This document shows positions 7,162 through 15,891 of a DNA stretch of 64,000 nt, piece by piece. The stretch is taken from positions 1 through 64,000 of the forward strand of contig NZ_JAHSPG010000010.1 in assembly GCF_019130065.1 (NCBI RefSeq). Reading direction: 5' to 3'. Position 1 is the stretch's first letter, and every line of letters begins with the position of its first letter. Both the position numbers and the translations under genes were made by a program. The stretch comes from Pinibacter aurantiacus. Lineage in GTDB: Bacteria > Bacteroidota > Bacteroidia > Chitinophagales > Chitinophagaceae. A model generated the notes under the pieces. The model did not search any database and was not told where the DNA came from. It worked only from the letters and a program-made list of their open reading frames with translations.

Positions 7162-8826
7162 ATGGTACGCAAAAAGTTAAAATTGTTAACGGCACTCCTA
7201 TGCCTTACAGCATCGGGAGCTTTTGCCCAGCTTGGATCAAGCTACGACGTTAAAGACTCATCTTTAATTTCTAAGAAAAATTTACCTCAGCACAACGAAT
7301 TTTTGAACAATGCCTATCCTTACCCAGCTAAACCAAGAAATCAGTGGGAAGTTGGTGTTAAGGGCGGATGGTCTGCAGTTGCTGGTGACGTTCGTTATCA
7401 AGGTCTAACCGGTGGTGCAGGTATATCTGTAAGAAAGGCACTTGGATATGTGTTTTCTTTGAGAGCAGAATATGATTGGATGAGATCAAAAGGTCTTAAT
7501 TTCTCGCCTTCTGTTCCGCCTGATGTTGCAAATTCAGCGTGGTCAGCTTATGCGCCAGGTCAGGTTGTTTTCTACAATTACAGAACGACAATTCAGGAGC
7601 TAAGTTTGCAAGGTGTTGTTACTTTGAACAATATTCGTTTTCACAAAGCAAAGACAGGCTTTAATTTATATGCATTTGGTGGTATAGCTGGGATGATTTA
7701 TGACACTAAAGTGGACGCTTTGGATGGTAATGGAAATCCCTATACAAATCTTTTCACCACTGTAAATAATAACTATTCCGGTCAGTTTACTTATGAGAAC
7801 AGGAAAGATATTCGTAAAGCGTTGAAAGACGGTATGGACAAATCATACGAAACACATGCTGAAACAGATGTGGCTCAACCAAAATTGTTTGGTCAATCTT
7901 TCAAACCAGCAGCAGTAGTTGGTATGGGTGTTCAGTTTAAATTGTCTAAAAAGCTCAATCTTCAATTCGAGGACAAATATACCATTGTTAAAAGCGATCT
8001 TATCGACGGACAACAATGGCAAGCGGCCGCAGTCGCTGGTGCTCCTGGAACACGTCCACAAGGTATCATGACACGCGATTTTGATTCTTACAATTTCCTG
8101 TCAGTTGGTTTAAACTTCAACCTTGGTGGCAAATCTGTTGAGCCATTGTGGTGGCTTAATCCATTGGATTACGCTTACAACGAAATCAACGCTCCTCGTC
8201 ACATGAAACTTCCAAAACCAGTTTTGGATGATGCTGATGGCGATGGTGTTACTGACCAGTTCGATCTTGAACCAAACACTCCAGCTGGAGCTCCTGTTGA
8301 CTCTCATGGTGTTAGCAAAGACACAGATGGTGATGGTGTTCCTGATTACAAGGATAAAGAACTTATCACTCCAACACAATGCCAACCAGTTGATGCTGAT
8401 GGCGTAGGTAAATGTCCAGAACCTCCTTGCTGCCAGGATATCAGAAACAACATGATGACTAAACCAGCAGGTTGTGGTATCGGTGATTTGCCAAGTGTAT
8501 CTTTCGGTGCGAAATCAGTAAGCCTAAGCAAAGACGCTAAAGCTGTATTGGCTGGTGTTGCACAAAAAATGAAAGACAACGCAAATTGTAAAGTAGCAGT
8601 AGTAGGTTACGGTGAGTCTAGCAAATCTGCTCAACAATTAAGCTGGGATCGTGTAAATGCAGTGATCAACTACCTTGTTGAAAAAGAAGGTATCAACGCA
8701 GACCGTTTGATCTTCAAATATGGTGAAGGCGGTGGCGATGCAAACACTGTAGATTTAAGAGATGGTTCAGGTGAAGAAGGACCTAACACAGTTCCTGCTC
8801 CGCATCCAAATCTTAGAAAGAAATAA
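7162..8826 (+). CDS. OmpA-family outer-membrane protein with thrombospondin type 3 repeats
   Basis: A 554-residue protein. The signal peptide ends near GAFAQ (about residue 23). A beta-barrel region covers roughly residues 60-330. Two calcium-binding thrombospondin type 3 segments (DADGDGVTDQFD and DTDGDGVPDYKD) lie near 355-395. A C-terminal OmpA-like peptidoglycan-binding domain follows (VAVVGYGESSKSAQQLSWDRV, with a conserved NADRL). It anchors the outer membrane to the wall. A strong promoter and AT-rich leader suggest high expression, and a terminator follows. Confidence 0.92.
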   Translation: MVRKKLKLLTALLCLTASGAFAQLGSSYDVKDSSLISKKNLPQHNEFLNNAYPYPAKPRNQWEVGVKGGWSAVAGDVRYQGLTGGAGISVRKALGYVFSLRAEYDWMRSKGLNFSPSVPPDVANSAWSAYAPGQVVFYNYRTTIQELSLQGVVTLNNIRFHKAKTGFNLYAFGGIAGMIYDTKVDALDGNGNPYTNLFTTVNNNYSGQFTYENRKDIRKALKDGMDKSYETHAETDVAQPKLFGQSFKPAAVVGMGVQFKLSKKLNLQFEDKYTIVKSDLIDGQQWQAAAVAGAPGTRPQGIMTRDFDSYNFLSVGLNFNLGGKSVEPLWWLNPLDYAYNEINAPRHMKLPKPVLDDADGDGVTDQFDLEPNTPAGAPVDSHGVSKDTDGDGVPDYKDKELITPTQCQPVDADGVGKCPEPPCCQDIRNNMMTKPAGCGIGDLPSVSFGAKSVSLSKDAKAVLAGVAQKMKDNANCKVAVVGYGESSKSAQQLSWDRVNAVINYLVEKEGINADRLIFKYGEGGGDANTVDLRDGSGEEGPNTVPAPHPNLRKK

Positions 8827-8854
8827 GATTACTTTTTGCAGAATAACTACAAAG

Positions 8855-8877
8855 CCCTCCTTTTTGGAGGGTTTTTG
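8855..8877 (+). terminator. Terminator after the OmpA-type gene
   Basis: CCCTCC and GGAGGG enclose five T, followed by TTTTTGT. It begins 28 nt after the stop codon at 8826. Confidence 0.85.
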
Positions 8878-8940
8878 TATTATATTAACTATTTCTTTTT
8901 GGCGACCTGATATTTTACGCATTTTTTTGTATAAAACAGT

Positions 8941-8948
8941 TAACTTTG
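8941..8948 (+). promoter_or_regulatory. bamD: TAnnTTTG box 9 nt before the bamD start
   Basis: TAACTTTG ends 9 nt before the ATG at 8958. Its TTG lies in frame with bamD, so it can be miscalled as a start codon. A start of transcription a few nt downstream would leave almost no leader. Confidence 0.5.
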
Positions 8949-8957
8949 CCAGCCTTT

Positions 8958-9773
8958 ATGAGATTTTTAATAATAGCATTCACCATAATCGTCACATTTT
9001 CAGCGTGTTCTTCTTTGTCTAAAGTGCAAAAGAGCAACGATTACGAGTACAACTACCGTATGGCTGAGCAGTATTACGCTAAACAGAATTATAACTACGC
9101 ACAGCAGTTATATGAAGAATTATTTCCTATATTTAAGGGAACTGACAGATTTGAGGATATGTATTACAAATCTGCGTATAGTGCGTTCTATTTAAAGGAC
9201 TACACTAATGCGGAAAACCTTTTCAAAGGATTTGTAGAAGTATTCCCAACGAGTAAAAAGGCGGAAGAAATGGAGTATATGCGTGCATATACATTTTACA
9301 AGCAGTCCCCTAAAACGGAGCTTGATCAAACCAATACCTACAAGGCAATGGGTTTGATGCAAACGTTTATCAATACGCACCCTGGTTCTGAGCGTGCAAA
9401 GGAAGCGATCGCGATTGTTGATAAATGCCGTGCAAAACTGGAAGAAAAAGAATATCTGAGCGCTTTTTTGTATTACAATATGGGACAGTATAAAGCAGCT
9501 TCAGTTGCTTTTACAACGCTAATTAATGATTTTCCTGATTCGCAAAAAAGCGATGAATATAAATTATACGCTATTAAGTCATATTACGAATACGCTGTGT
9601 TGAGTATTTCAACAAAACAGGAAGAAAGGTTTGAAAAAGTATTGACTGAGTGTAACGAATTTTCAGATCGTTTTCCAGAAAGTAAGGTCATAAAAGAGGT
9701 AGAGAAATATTCAACTCTGGCTCAAAACAATATTAAAGCTATAAAAAATGAGCAAGTTAAGAAAGCATCTTAG
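8958..9773 (+). CDS. bamD: Outer-membrane assembly lipoprotein BamD
   Basis: A 271-residue lipoprotein. The signal peptide ends in the lipobox FSACSS (Cys at about residue 17). TPR-like repeats follow: NYNYAQQLYEELF, DYTNAENLFKGFV and YKAASVAFTTLIND. The length and order fit the YfiO/BamD family, which holds BamA in the beta-barrel assembly machine at the periplasmic face of the outer membrane. The ATG at 8958 is preferred over the in-frame TTG at 8946, which belongs to a promoter box. Its 3' end overlaps rpoZ by 26 nt. Confidence 0.92.
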   Translation: MRFLIIAFTIIVTFSACSSLSKVQKSNDYEYNYRMAEQYYAKQNYNYAQQLYEELFPIFKGTDRFEDMYYKSAYSAFYLKDYTNAENLFKGFVEVFPTSKKAEEMEYMRAYTFYKQSPKTELDQTNTYKAMGLMQTFINTHPGSERAKEAIAIVDKCRAKLEEKEYLSAFLYYNMGQYKAASVAFTTLINDFPDSQKSDEYKLYAIKSYYEYAVLSISTKQEERFEKVLTECNEFSDRFPESKVIKEVEKYSTLAQNNIKAIKNEQVKKAS

Positions 9774-10092
9774 TTCAAGCATGGTAAATACTGCTGAAAC
9801 TAAAAATTTACTTGAGATTAAAGGTAAAACTGGCAATTTGTACGAGTCAATTGCTGTTATAGCAAAAAGAGCAAACCAAATCAACATTGGTTTGAAAGAA
9901 GAATTGCACAACAAGCTTGACGAATTTGCAAGTCATACAGATAGCCTTGAGGAAATTCATGAGAACAAAGAGCAAATCGAAATTTCACGTGCATACGAAA
10001 GAATGCCGAATCCTGCTCTTATCGCTACTCAGGAGTTTCTTGAAGAAAAGATCTATTACAGAAAGAATCAAGAAGACAACCTTTTCAGCTAA
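9748..10092 (+). CDS. rpoZ: RNA polymerase omega subunit, Bacteroidota type
   Basis: A 114-residue protein of the RpoZ-like family in Bacteroidota. It contains LYESIAVIAKRANQIN, the conserved omega helix that clamps the beta-prime C-terminus, and an acidic C-terminal part ending in the ISRAYERMPNPALIATQEF motif typical of the group. The ATG at 9748 overlaps bamD by 26 nt; another ATG at 9781, just past the bamD stop, is possible. The bamD-rpoZ-coaBC-DUF4835 order recurs in Bacteroidota as far as I know. Confidence 0.85.
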   Translation: MSKLRKHLSSSMVNTAETKNLLEIKGKTGNLYESIAVIAKRANQINIGLKEELHNKLDEFASHTDSLEEIHENKEQIEISRAYERMPNPALIATQEFLEEKIYYRKNQEDNLFS

Positions 10093-10114
10093 TTGATAGG
10101 GTTAAAAATAATTG

Positions 10115-10149
10115 AAGCCGTAGTTCAGATATAATGAGCTACGGCTTTT
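10115..10149 (+). terminator. First terminator after rpoZ
   Basis: AAGCCGTAG (10115-10123) pairs with CTACGGCTT (10139-10147), followed by a short T-run. A second hairpin follows 40 nt later. Confidence 0.75.
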
Positions 10150-10187
10150 GGTATTTCTAATACCTGTTTAATTTTTAATATATTTAG

Positions 10188-10221
10188 GCGACAGGTTTAT
10201 AGCTTGTCGCTTTTCTTTTTT
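10188..10221 (+). terminator. Second terminator between rpoZ and coaBC
   Basis: GCGACA (10188-10193) and TGTCGC (10205-10210) are followed by TTTTCTTTTTT. Two terminators in series separate bamD-rpoZ from coaBC. CoaBC therefore needs its own promoter, perhaps the TAATTTTA at 10247-10254, which ends 5 nt before its ATG. Confidence 0.75.
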
Positions 10222-10259
10222 CTCTATTGGAACGGCAAATAAACCATAATTTTAGGCCC

Positions 10260-11456
10260 ATGTTTCAAGGAAAAAAAATTCTGATTGGAATAACCGGCAG
10301 CATTGCCGCCTATAAAACTGTGGTGCTTGTGCGCGAGCTTGTGAAGCAGGGCGCAGAAGTAAAGGTAGTCATGACCCCAGCCGCAAAAGATTTCGTAGCG
10401 CCTCTTACACTCTCCACACTTTCAAAAAATACTGTGCTTACGGACCTTTTTGAGAATGATTCCTGGGCGAATCACGTAATGCTGGGAAGATGGGCTGATG
10501 TAATGCTTATTGCGCCTTTAAGCTGCAATACACTGGCCAGAATGGCTCATGGCCTTTGCGATAACCTGTTGCTGGCCATTTATCTCTCTGCGACCTGCCC
10601 GGTCTTTGTTGCGCCTGCAATGGACGATGATATGTGGCACCATCCTTCCACAAAGGAAAATCTGAAAAAATTAGACAGCTTTGGTAATCATATTATTCCC
10701 GCCGAGAAGGGGGAATTAGCAAGTGGTTTGTTTGGAGACGGCAGAATGGCGGAGGTGCAAACTATCTTGGCGGCGCTTCAATCTCACTTTGATTCCCAAA
10801 AGGAACTCGCAGGAAAGAAGGTTTTAATTACGGCCGGACCAACGTATGAATTACTCGACCCTGTTCGTTTTATAGGAAATCATTCTTCCGGTAAAATGGG
10901 GGTTGCTATCGCCAACGAACTAGCAAACCGGGGAGCTGAAGTAACCCTTGTACTGGGGCCATCAAATGTTTCGGTAGATGAGAAGAGAATAAAAACCTTC
11001 CACGTAACATCGGCGAAAGAAATGTATGACGTGTGCGTTGAACAGTTTCCTCAAATGAATGTAGCTGTGATGGCAGCCGCAGTAGCAGATTATACTCCTG
11101 TTAACACATTTTCGGAAAAGATTAAGAAAAATGACGGTAATCTTGTATTGGAATTGCAAAAGACAAAAGACATTTTAAAAAGCCTTGGCGAAATAAAAAA
11201 AGACAATCAATTGTTGATTGGTTTTGCCCTGGAAACAAAAAATGAAGTTGAATATGCAAAGTCGAAGCTTAAAGATAAAAACGCAGACATCATTGTTTTA
11301 AATTCTTTAAGGGATAAAGGTGCCGGCTTTGGCACAGATACCAATAAGATAACTATTTTTGAAAAAAGCGGCACTGCCACTACCTATGACCAAAAGGATA
11401 AAGCACTTGTAGCGAAAGATATTGCGGACGTAATCGTAAAAAATATTTATGCGTAA
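10260..11456 (+). CDS. coaBC: Bifunctional phosphopantothenoylcysteine decarboxylase / phosphopantothenate-cysteine ligase
   Basis: A 398-residue CoaBC of the coenzyme A pathway. The N-terminal flavoprotein half has GITGSIAAYKT and the PAMDDDMW substrate-recognition motif (PxMNxxMW in most members, Asp here). The C-terminal ligase half has ITAGPTYELLDPVRFIGNHS with the SSGKMG nucleotide loop. The ATG at 10260 is chosen because a TTG at 10227 would add 11 unconserved residues. It overlaps the next gene by 8 nt. Confidence 0.95.
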   Translation: MFQGKKILIGITGSIAAYKTVVLVRELVKQGAEVKVVMTPAAKDFVAPLTLSTLSKNTVLTDLFENDSWANHVMLGRWADVMLIAPLSCNTLARMAHGLCDNLLLAIYLSATCPVFVAPAMDDDMWHHPSTKENLKKLDSFGNHIIPAEKGELASGLFGDGRMAEVQTILAALQSHFDSQKELAGKKVLITAGPTYELLDPVRFIGNHSSGKMGVAIANELANRGAEVTLVLGPSNVSVDEKRIKTFHVTSAKEMYDVCVEQFPQMNVAVMAAAVADYTPVNTFSEKIKKNDGNLVLELQKTKDILKSLGEIKKDNQLLIGFALETKNEVEYAKSKLKDKNADIIVLNSLRDKGAGFGTDTNKITIFEKSGTATTYDQKDKALVAKDIADVIVKNIYA

Positions 11457-12369
11457 AATTTATTTAATCCTCTCGGTTTTATTGTTGTCGCTGCAACTCT
11501 CGAATGCGCAGGAGTTACAGGCGAAAGTAAGTATTGCATCGAACCGTGTCGGTTCCACGGTTGATAAAAAGGTTTTTAACACGTTACAAACTTCACTCAA
11601 CAATTTCCTGAACAATCGTAAATGGACAAACGATGTTTATCAGCAGAATGAAAAAATCGTTTGTAATTTTTTGGTGAATATCAGCAGCGCAGGAGATAAC
11701 AATACATTTTCTGCAAGCCTTACCGTACAAGCTGCAAGACCAATCTATAATTCCTCTTATGATAGTCCGCTTATCAATTTTATTGACGACAATCTCACTT
11801 TCAGATATGTAGAATTTCAGCAGCTTGATTTTAATGAAAATCGCGTTGCAGGCAACGATGCGACAGCCGCAAATCTTACAGCGGTATTAGCCTATTACGT
11901 TTATATCATATTGGGCTTGGATTACGATAGCTATGTGCTTAGAGGTGGTGATCCATATTTTCAAAAGGCGCAAAACATTGTTAACAATGCACCTGACGGC
12001 AGGGATCTTGCCGGTTGGAAAGCTTTTGACGGACAAAGAAACCGCTACTGGTTAATGGAGAATCTGACAAACAATCGTTACTCTATCGTACATGATGCTT
12101 TTTACAGTTACTACAGAACCGGTATGGATAAAATGTATGAGGATGATGTTGCCGGAAGGAAAGGTATACTGGCTTCATTAAATTATCTGAGCAATTTGAA
12201 TACACAGAATCCCAACCTGATGATCACTCAGTTTTTCTTCCAGGGAAAATCAAATGAGTTGATAAAAATATTCAAAAAATCTCCTGCTGATGAAAAAGCA
12301 AGAGCGCTGGATTTGTTGTCGCAGCTAGACATTACGAACGTGAATAATTATAAAACGGAATTGAAATAG
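11449..12369 (+). CDS. DUF4835 family exported protein (PorD-type, linked to type IX secretion)
   Basis: A 306-residue protein with a signal peptide (LSVLLLSLQLSNAQ). The family N-terminus (ELQAKVSIASNRVG) and FNTLQTSLNNFLNNRKWT identify DUF4835, which some databases call PorD because of type IX secretion work in Porphyromonas. The coupling to coaBC (8-nt overlap) is usual for this family. The periplasmic or outer-membrane location is inferred from the signal peptide. No catalytic motif is visible. Confidence 0.82.
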   Translation: MRKIYLILSVLLLSLQLSNAQELQAKVSIASNRVGSTVDKKVFNTLQTSLNNFLNNRKWTNDVYQQNEKIVCNFLVNISSAGDNNTFSASLTVQAARPIYNSSYDSPLINFIDDNLTFRYVEFQQLDFNENRVAGNDATAANLTAVLAYYVYIILGLDYDSYVLRGGDPYFQKAQNIVNNAPDGRDLAGWKAFDGQRNRYWLMENLTNNRYSIVHDAFYSYYRTGMDKMYEDDVAGRKGILASLNYLSNLNTQNPNLMITQFFFQGKSNELIKIFKKSPADEKARALDLLSQLDITNVNNYKTELK

Positions 12370-12374
12370 TTTCC

Positions 12375-12872
12375 ATGTACAAAACAAAATACTGGCTTTT
12401 TGCTTTAGTTATATTTCTTGTGTCTTGCGGCGGAAAGAACAAAGTGCCTTCAGGGGTTTTGCAGAAAGACAGCATGCAAAGTGTGATAAAAGATTTGATG
12501 CGGGTTGACGAGTTCGTAACCATGTATGTTGTTAAGGACAGTTCAAAAAATCAAAAGACAGAACGCCTGCGCAGGTATGAACAAGTTTTTGCATTGCATA
12601 AAACTACGCAAGCCGAATTTAAAAAGAGTCTTGACTATTACCGGGAGCAGCCCGAAATGATGAAGCAGATATTTGACACTGTTTCTTCACGCGAAATAGT
12701 GAAGCTTGATACAACAAAAAATCATCCGAAACCAGTAAAGCCGGACAGCGCGTCAATTCATAAGCTCGATACTGCTAATGGAAAAATAAAGAAAGCGGAT
12801 TCGCTTCCCCGACTCAAATTCAGGGCTGATACAGCCATCCTGCGACGATTCAAAAAACTTAATCAGAAATAA
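12375..12872 (+). CDS. DUF4296 lipoprotein
   Basis: A 165-residue putative lipoprotein with the lipobox LVSCGG at about residues 15-20. The conserved N-terminal block of DUF4296 follows (VPSGVLQKDSMQSVIKDLM, then a helical FKKSLDYYREQPEMM). The C-terminal third is Lys/Asp-rich and low in complexity. It lies 5 nt after the DUF4835 gene and 15 nt before scoA. Function is unknown; it is probably anchored in a membrane facing the periplasm. Confidence 0.75.
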   Translation: MYKTKYWLFALVIFLVSCGGKNKVPSGVLQKDSMQSVIKDLMRVDEFVTMYVVKDSSKNQKTERLRRYEQVFALHKTTQAEFKKSLDYYREQPEMMKQIFDTVSSREIVKLDTTKNHPKPVKPDSASIHKLDTANGKIKKADSLPRLKFRADTAILRRFKKLNQK

Positions 12873-12887
12873 TTTTAAGCTTGCCAT

Positions 12888-13580
12888 ATGAACAAAGTAG
12901 TTGCCAATGCCCAGGAGGCAATAAAGGACATTTCGGATAATGCCACCATTATGTTGGGTGGCTTTGGGTTATGTGGAATACCGGAGAACTGCATTAATGC
13001 CCTGGTAGAAAAAAATATAACCAACCTCACTTGTATTTCCAACAATGCCGGAGTAAATGATTTTGGGCTGGGTTTGCTTTTGAAAAAAAGACAGATCAAG
13101 AAAATGATGAGTTCCTACGTTGGAGAAAACGACGAATTTGAGCGCCAACTTTTGAGCGGGGAACTTGAAGTGGACCTTATTCCACAAGGCACACTTGCCA
13201 CACGCATCGCCATGGCCGGCATGGGTATTCCTGCATTTTTTACGCCTGCGGGCTACGGAACCGAAGTTGCCGAAGGGAAGGAAGTGCGCGAATTTGATGG
13301 CAAACATTACCTTATGGAAAGAGCTTTACATGCCCAATTCAGCATTGTAAAAGCATGGAAAGGTGACAAGGCAGGTAATCTCATTTTTAGGAAAACAACC
13401 CGCAATTTTTCTGCTTCAATGGCTAAGGCCGGAGATATAACGATCGCCGAAGTAGAAGAGCTGGTAGAGCCCGGCATGCTCGATCCCGACCAGATCCATG
13501 TTTCAGGCGTTTATGTACACCGCATATTTCAAGGCGTTGATTACGAAAAGCGCATTGAGAAGAGAACCACGCAATTATAA
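12888..13580 (+). CDS. scoA: Succinyl-CoA:3-ketoacid CoA-transferase subunit A
   Basis: A 230-residue family I CoA-transferase alpha subunit. It has the oxyanion/CoA loop motif [12 protein letters not shown] (residues about 22-33) and the family regions [13 protein letters not shown] and [15 protein letters not shown]. With ScoB it moves CoA between succinyl-CoA and acetoacetate in ketone-body or PHB-type metabolism. Unusually, scoB does not follow directly: a 750-bp gene lies between. Confidence 0.95.
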   Translation: MNKVVANAQEAIKDISDNATIMLGGFGLCGIPENCINALVEKNITNLTCISNNAGVNDFGLGLLLKKRQIKKMMSSYVGENDEFERQLLSGELEVDLIPQGTLATRIAMAGMGIPAFFTPAGYGTEVAEGKEVREFDGKHYLMERALHAQFSIVKAWKGDKAGNLIFRKTTRNFSASMAKAGDITIAEVEELVEPGMLDPDQIHVSGVYVHRIFQGVDYEKRIEKRTTQL

Positions 13581-13601
13581 TCACAAAATATTACCGTTAG
13601 T

Positions 13602-14351
13602 ATGTTCACCAGCAAGCACACACTTGTAGAAAGCTTTGGCGTGGATAGTGAAATCGCTGCTTTTTTTGTTGACCGCAAAATACCTGATCAAAACGACTAC
13701 TGGAAAGGTAGATTGTTGTATGTTTCAAGCGGAACAGGCTATCTTTTTATACCGCTTTGGTTTGATCTGCAGTTTAAGCTTGGCGTAGCAAAAGATGTTT
13801 TATTGAGTGAAGATTATGTGCGTTTGTCTGAAGCAATTTTGGACAGCGCAGCAAAGCATGAGATGAATAAAATTTCATTGCAGGAGCACATCGAAAATTG
13901 CAAAGCCCTGGTTATAGGAAGAGTTAAACAAACAGCATTGTACGATGACCTGCTTGCTTTTTTTAGTGATCCTCTATTAAAACCATACAAGAATATCGGC
14001 ACAGTAAGCCCGGCTTTGAACAGAGGCGATAGCTTGCTGTTTACACTTTGTTTGCTGGAAACTGACATGCAAACACTCAACAAGCTTGTAAGAGGATGGC
14101 AGGCGCTAGTTCCGTCTTTCTTATTAATGGATGATGTAATGGATCTGGAAGAAGACAAAAAGAATGGAGAAGAAAACTCTATTGCAGATTTTGGAAAGGG
14201 TAGCGAAGGTGTAAAAAAGGCCTTGGACTATCTCGCAGATAATTTTGAATTCTTAAAGCAATACAATCTCAAATTAGCGAACACTTTTGCTAAATCGCTA
14301 GTGGCAAAAAAGGAAACTCCTTATTTGCAGTCTCTAATTTCTAATTCCTAA
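13602..14351 (+). CDS. Unrecognised protein between scoA and scoB, with a terpenoid-synthase-like Asp motif
   Basis: A 249-residue, mostly helical soluble protein; I do not recognise its family with confidence. The motif LLMDDVMDLEEDKKNGEENS (about residues 175-193) looks like the metal-binding DDxxD helix of class I polyprenyl or squalene/phytoene synthases. No second Asp-rich motif is visible, so it may be an inactive or distant member of that fold. It lies 21 nt after scoA and 18 nt before scoB, so it is surely co-transcribed. Its last residues (LISNS) and stop are encoded by a heptad repeat (14333-14364), so the original C-terminus may have differed. Confidence 0.8.
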   Translation: MFTSKHTLVESFGVDSEIAAFFVDRKIPDQNDYWKGRLLYVSSGTGYLFIPLWFDLQFKLGVAKDVLLSEDYVRLSEAILDSAAKHEMNKISLQEHIENCKALVIGRVKQTALYDDLLAFFSDPLLKPYKNIGTVSPALNRGDSLLFTLCLLETDMQTLNKLVRGWQALVPSFLLMDDVMDLEEDKKNGEENSIADFGKGSEGVKKALDYLADNFEFLKQYNLKLANTFAKSLVAKKETPYLQSLISNS

Positions 14352-14364
14352 CTTCTAATTTCAA
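14333..14364. repeat. Single-arm heptad repeat between the unknown gene and scoB
   Basis: Four period-7 units: TCTAATT twice, then CCTAACT and TCTAATT. They overlap the 3' end of the upstream gene and supply its TAA. No inverted partner was found nearby. Confidence 0.65.
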
Positions 14365-14369
14365 GTTTT

Positions 14370-15026
14370 ATGGCACTCGATAAATTTGGTATAGCACGTC
14401 GCATCGCAAAAGAATTGAAAGATGGGATGTACGTAAATCTTGGTATTGGTATACCGACGCTGGTGGCGAACTACGTTCCAGCCGGCATGACGATAATGCT
14501 TCAAAGTGAGAACGGGATGATGGGCATGGGACCATATCCTGAAGAAAAATATATAGACGCCGATCTTATTAACGCGGGAAAAGAAACCGTGACCATATTG
14601 CCGGGTGGCTCTTTTTTTGACAGCGCTGAAAGCTTCGGAATGATCCGCGCCGGAAAAATTGATTTAACGGTGTTGGGCGCAATGGAAGTGAGCGACACTG
14701 GGGATATTGCCAACTGGAAAATTCCGGGTAAAATGGTTAAGGGAATGGGCGGCGCAATGGATCTGGTTGCCGGCGCAAAAAAAATTGTAGTGGCGATGAT
14801 GCACACCAACACTGCGGGACAGTCAAAACTTTTGCCTCAATGTTCTTTGCCCCTTACCGGCGTAAAATGTGTGCACAAAGTAGTTACTGAACTCGCTGTG
14901 ATGGACATTACTCCCAATGGCTTTAAACTGCTTGAAAGAGCACCAGGCGTAACCGTGGAAGAAATACAGGCAAAAACTGCCGGACGTTTAATTATAGAAG
15001 GAGAAATTCCCGAAATGCTGTTTTAA
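14370..15026 (+). CDS. scoB: Succinyl-CoA:3-ketoacid CoA-transferase subunit B
   Basis: A 218-residue beta subunit. The catalytic glutamate sits in the family motif [11 protein letters not shown] near residue 51; it forms the gamma-glutamyl-CoA thioester. [15 protein letters not shown] and the [19 protein letters not shown] block are also family-typical. It partners ScoA, two genes upstream. A long AT-rich inverted repeat follows. Confidence 0.95.
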   Translation: MALDKFGIARRIAKELKDGMYVNLGIGIPTLVANYVPAGMTIMLQSENGMMGMGPYPEEKYIDADLINAGKETVTILPGGSFFDSAESFGMIRAGKIDLTVLGAMEVSDTGDIANWKIPGKMVKGMGGAMDLVAGAKKIVVAMMHTNTAGQSKLLPQCSLPLTGVKCVHKVVTELAVMDITPNGFKLLERAPGVTVEEIQAKTAGRLIIEGEIPEMLF

Positions 15027-15028
15027 GT

Positions 15029-15129
15029 AAAAAATAAAAAATAAAAAGTCAAAAGTAGAAGCCAGGTAATATTCAGAAAAAGGCATTAGCCTGATATTAC
15101 AGTGTTTTTACTTTTGACTTTTTATTTTT
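15029..15129 (+). repeat. Long AT-rich inverted repeat (probable terminator) after scoB
   Basis: Perfect 21-nt arms at 15037-15057 and 15109-15129, centred on AAAAAGTCAAAAGTA. The first arm is built of period-7 units (AAAAAAT, AAAAAAT, AAAAAGT, CAAAAGT). An inner pair, GTAATAT (15066-15072) and ATATTAC (15094-15100), extends the hairpin. The 3' arm is T-rich, so it can act as a terminator. Confidence 0.75.
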
Positions 15130-15884
15130 GAATTTCAAAAAAATGCCTGCTTTTAATAGCAACATTGTTTAGTAAACCTTAAAGACAGCATTCGTTTTTT
15201 AATTAAATCCTTTTGCCAGGTTTCTTTAATTATTAATGACGACTTTCTAGCTGTCCCCGCTACTTTGTTTCCAGTTGCATAAAATGCAGGCAATTATAAA
15301 GTAAAAAGATCTTGTCAAGTTTAGGATAAGGTTTTCTCTAGAATTGGATTTTTTACTTCCGGTCAGCTGCCGGCTTAGGATCTTGGATTGTAAGCTTCAA
15401 TGGATATGGATCTTGCTCTAAAACTCAGAAAAACTACATTAACGGTCTATAGAGAACAGTCAGGGGCGTTTTCATAGTTTTGGATAAAATCTACTACGTG
15501 GGTATTGGATGAAAAGAAGTTGATTGACATTGGACTTCATTTGGTTTCATAGATATTGAAAAAACTTACTGGACGGTATCAAGGATATTGGAAAGAGGTC
15601 TCAATCCCTCGTCAATCAACTTGAAACAAAAGTACATGTGGATAAGTATGTGGACAAGAGCGAAACTGCCCTATTTAAATCGTACGGATTTTACACCCGT
15701 ATTAGGATAAATTCTATCTTTCGGAAGGTGTAGTTACGAGGTTTTGTATCGTAGATTTACGAAGTTTAGAAAGTGCTTCGTAGAATTCCGAAATGTATTA
15801 ATTTAGTAAAAATACAATAGTATAATTCCAAAAAAATCGTTCAATTTGCAGGCTGGGTTTTAGTAACCTCAGAAAATTCCAAAT
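15130..15884. other. 750-bp region without a recognisable gene
   Basis: All frames are broken by stops and no conserved protein, tRNA, tmRNA or RNase P motif is seen. It contains a 12-nt perfect inverted pair (AAGTTGATTGAC at 15517-15528, GTCAATCAACTT at 15611-15622) and a hairpin TACGAAG/CTTCGTA (15758-15782). TATTGGA words recur in 15480-15600. It may be a decayed gene, an RNA or a long regulatory region for the response regulator. There is no evidence to decide. Confidence 0.4.
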
Positions 15885-15891
15885 TACCTTT

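Noticed and set aside
15480-15600. TATTGGA/TATTGGAAAG words as further copies of the paralog-family motif
   Set aside because: Only half of the motif is present and there is no matching second block, so the link is too weak to annotate.
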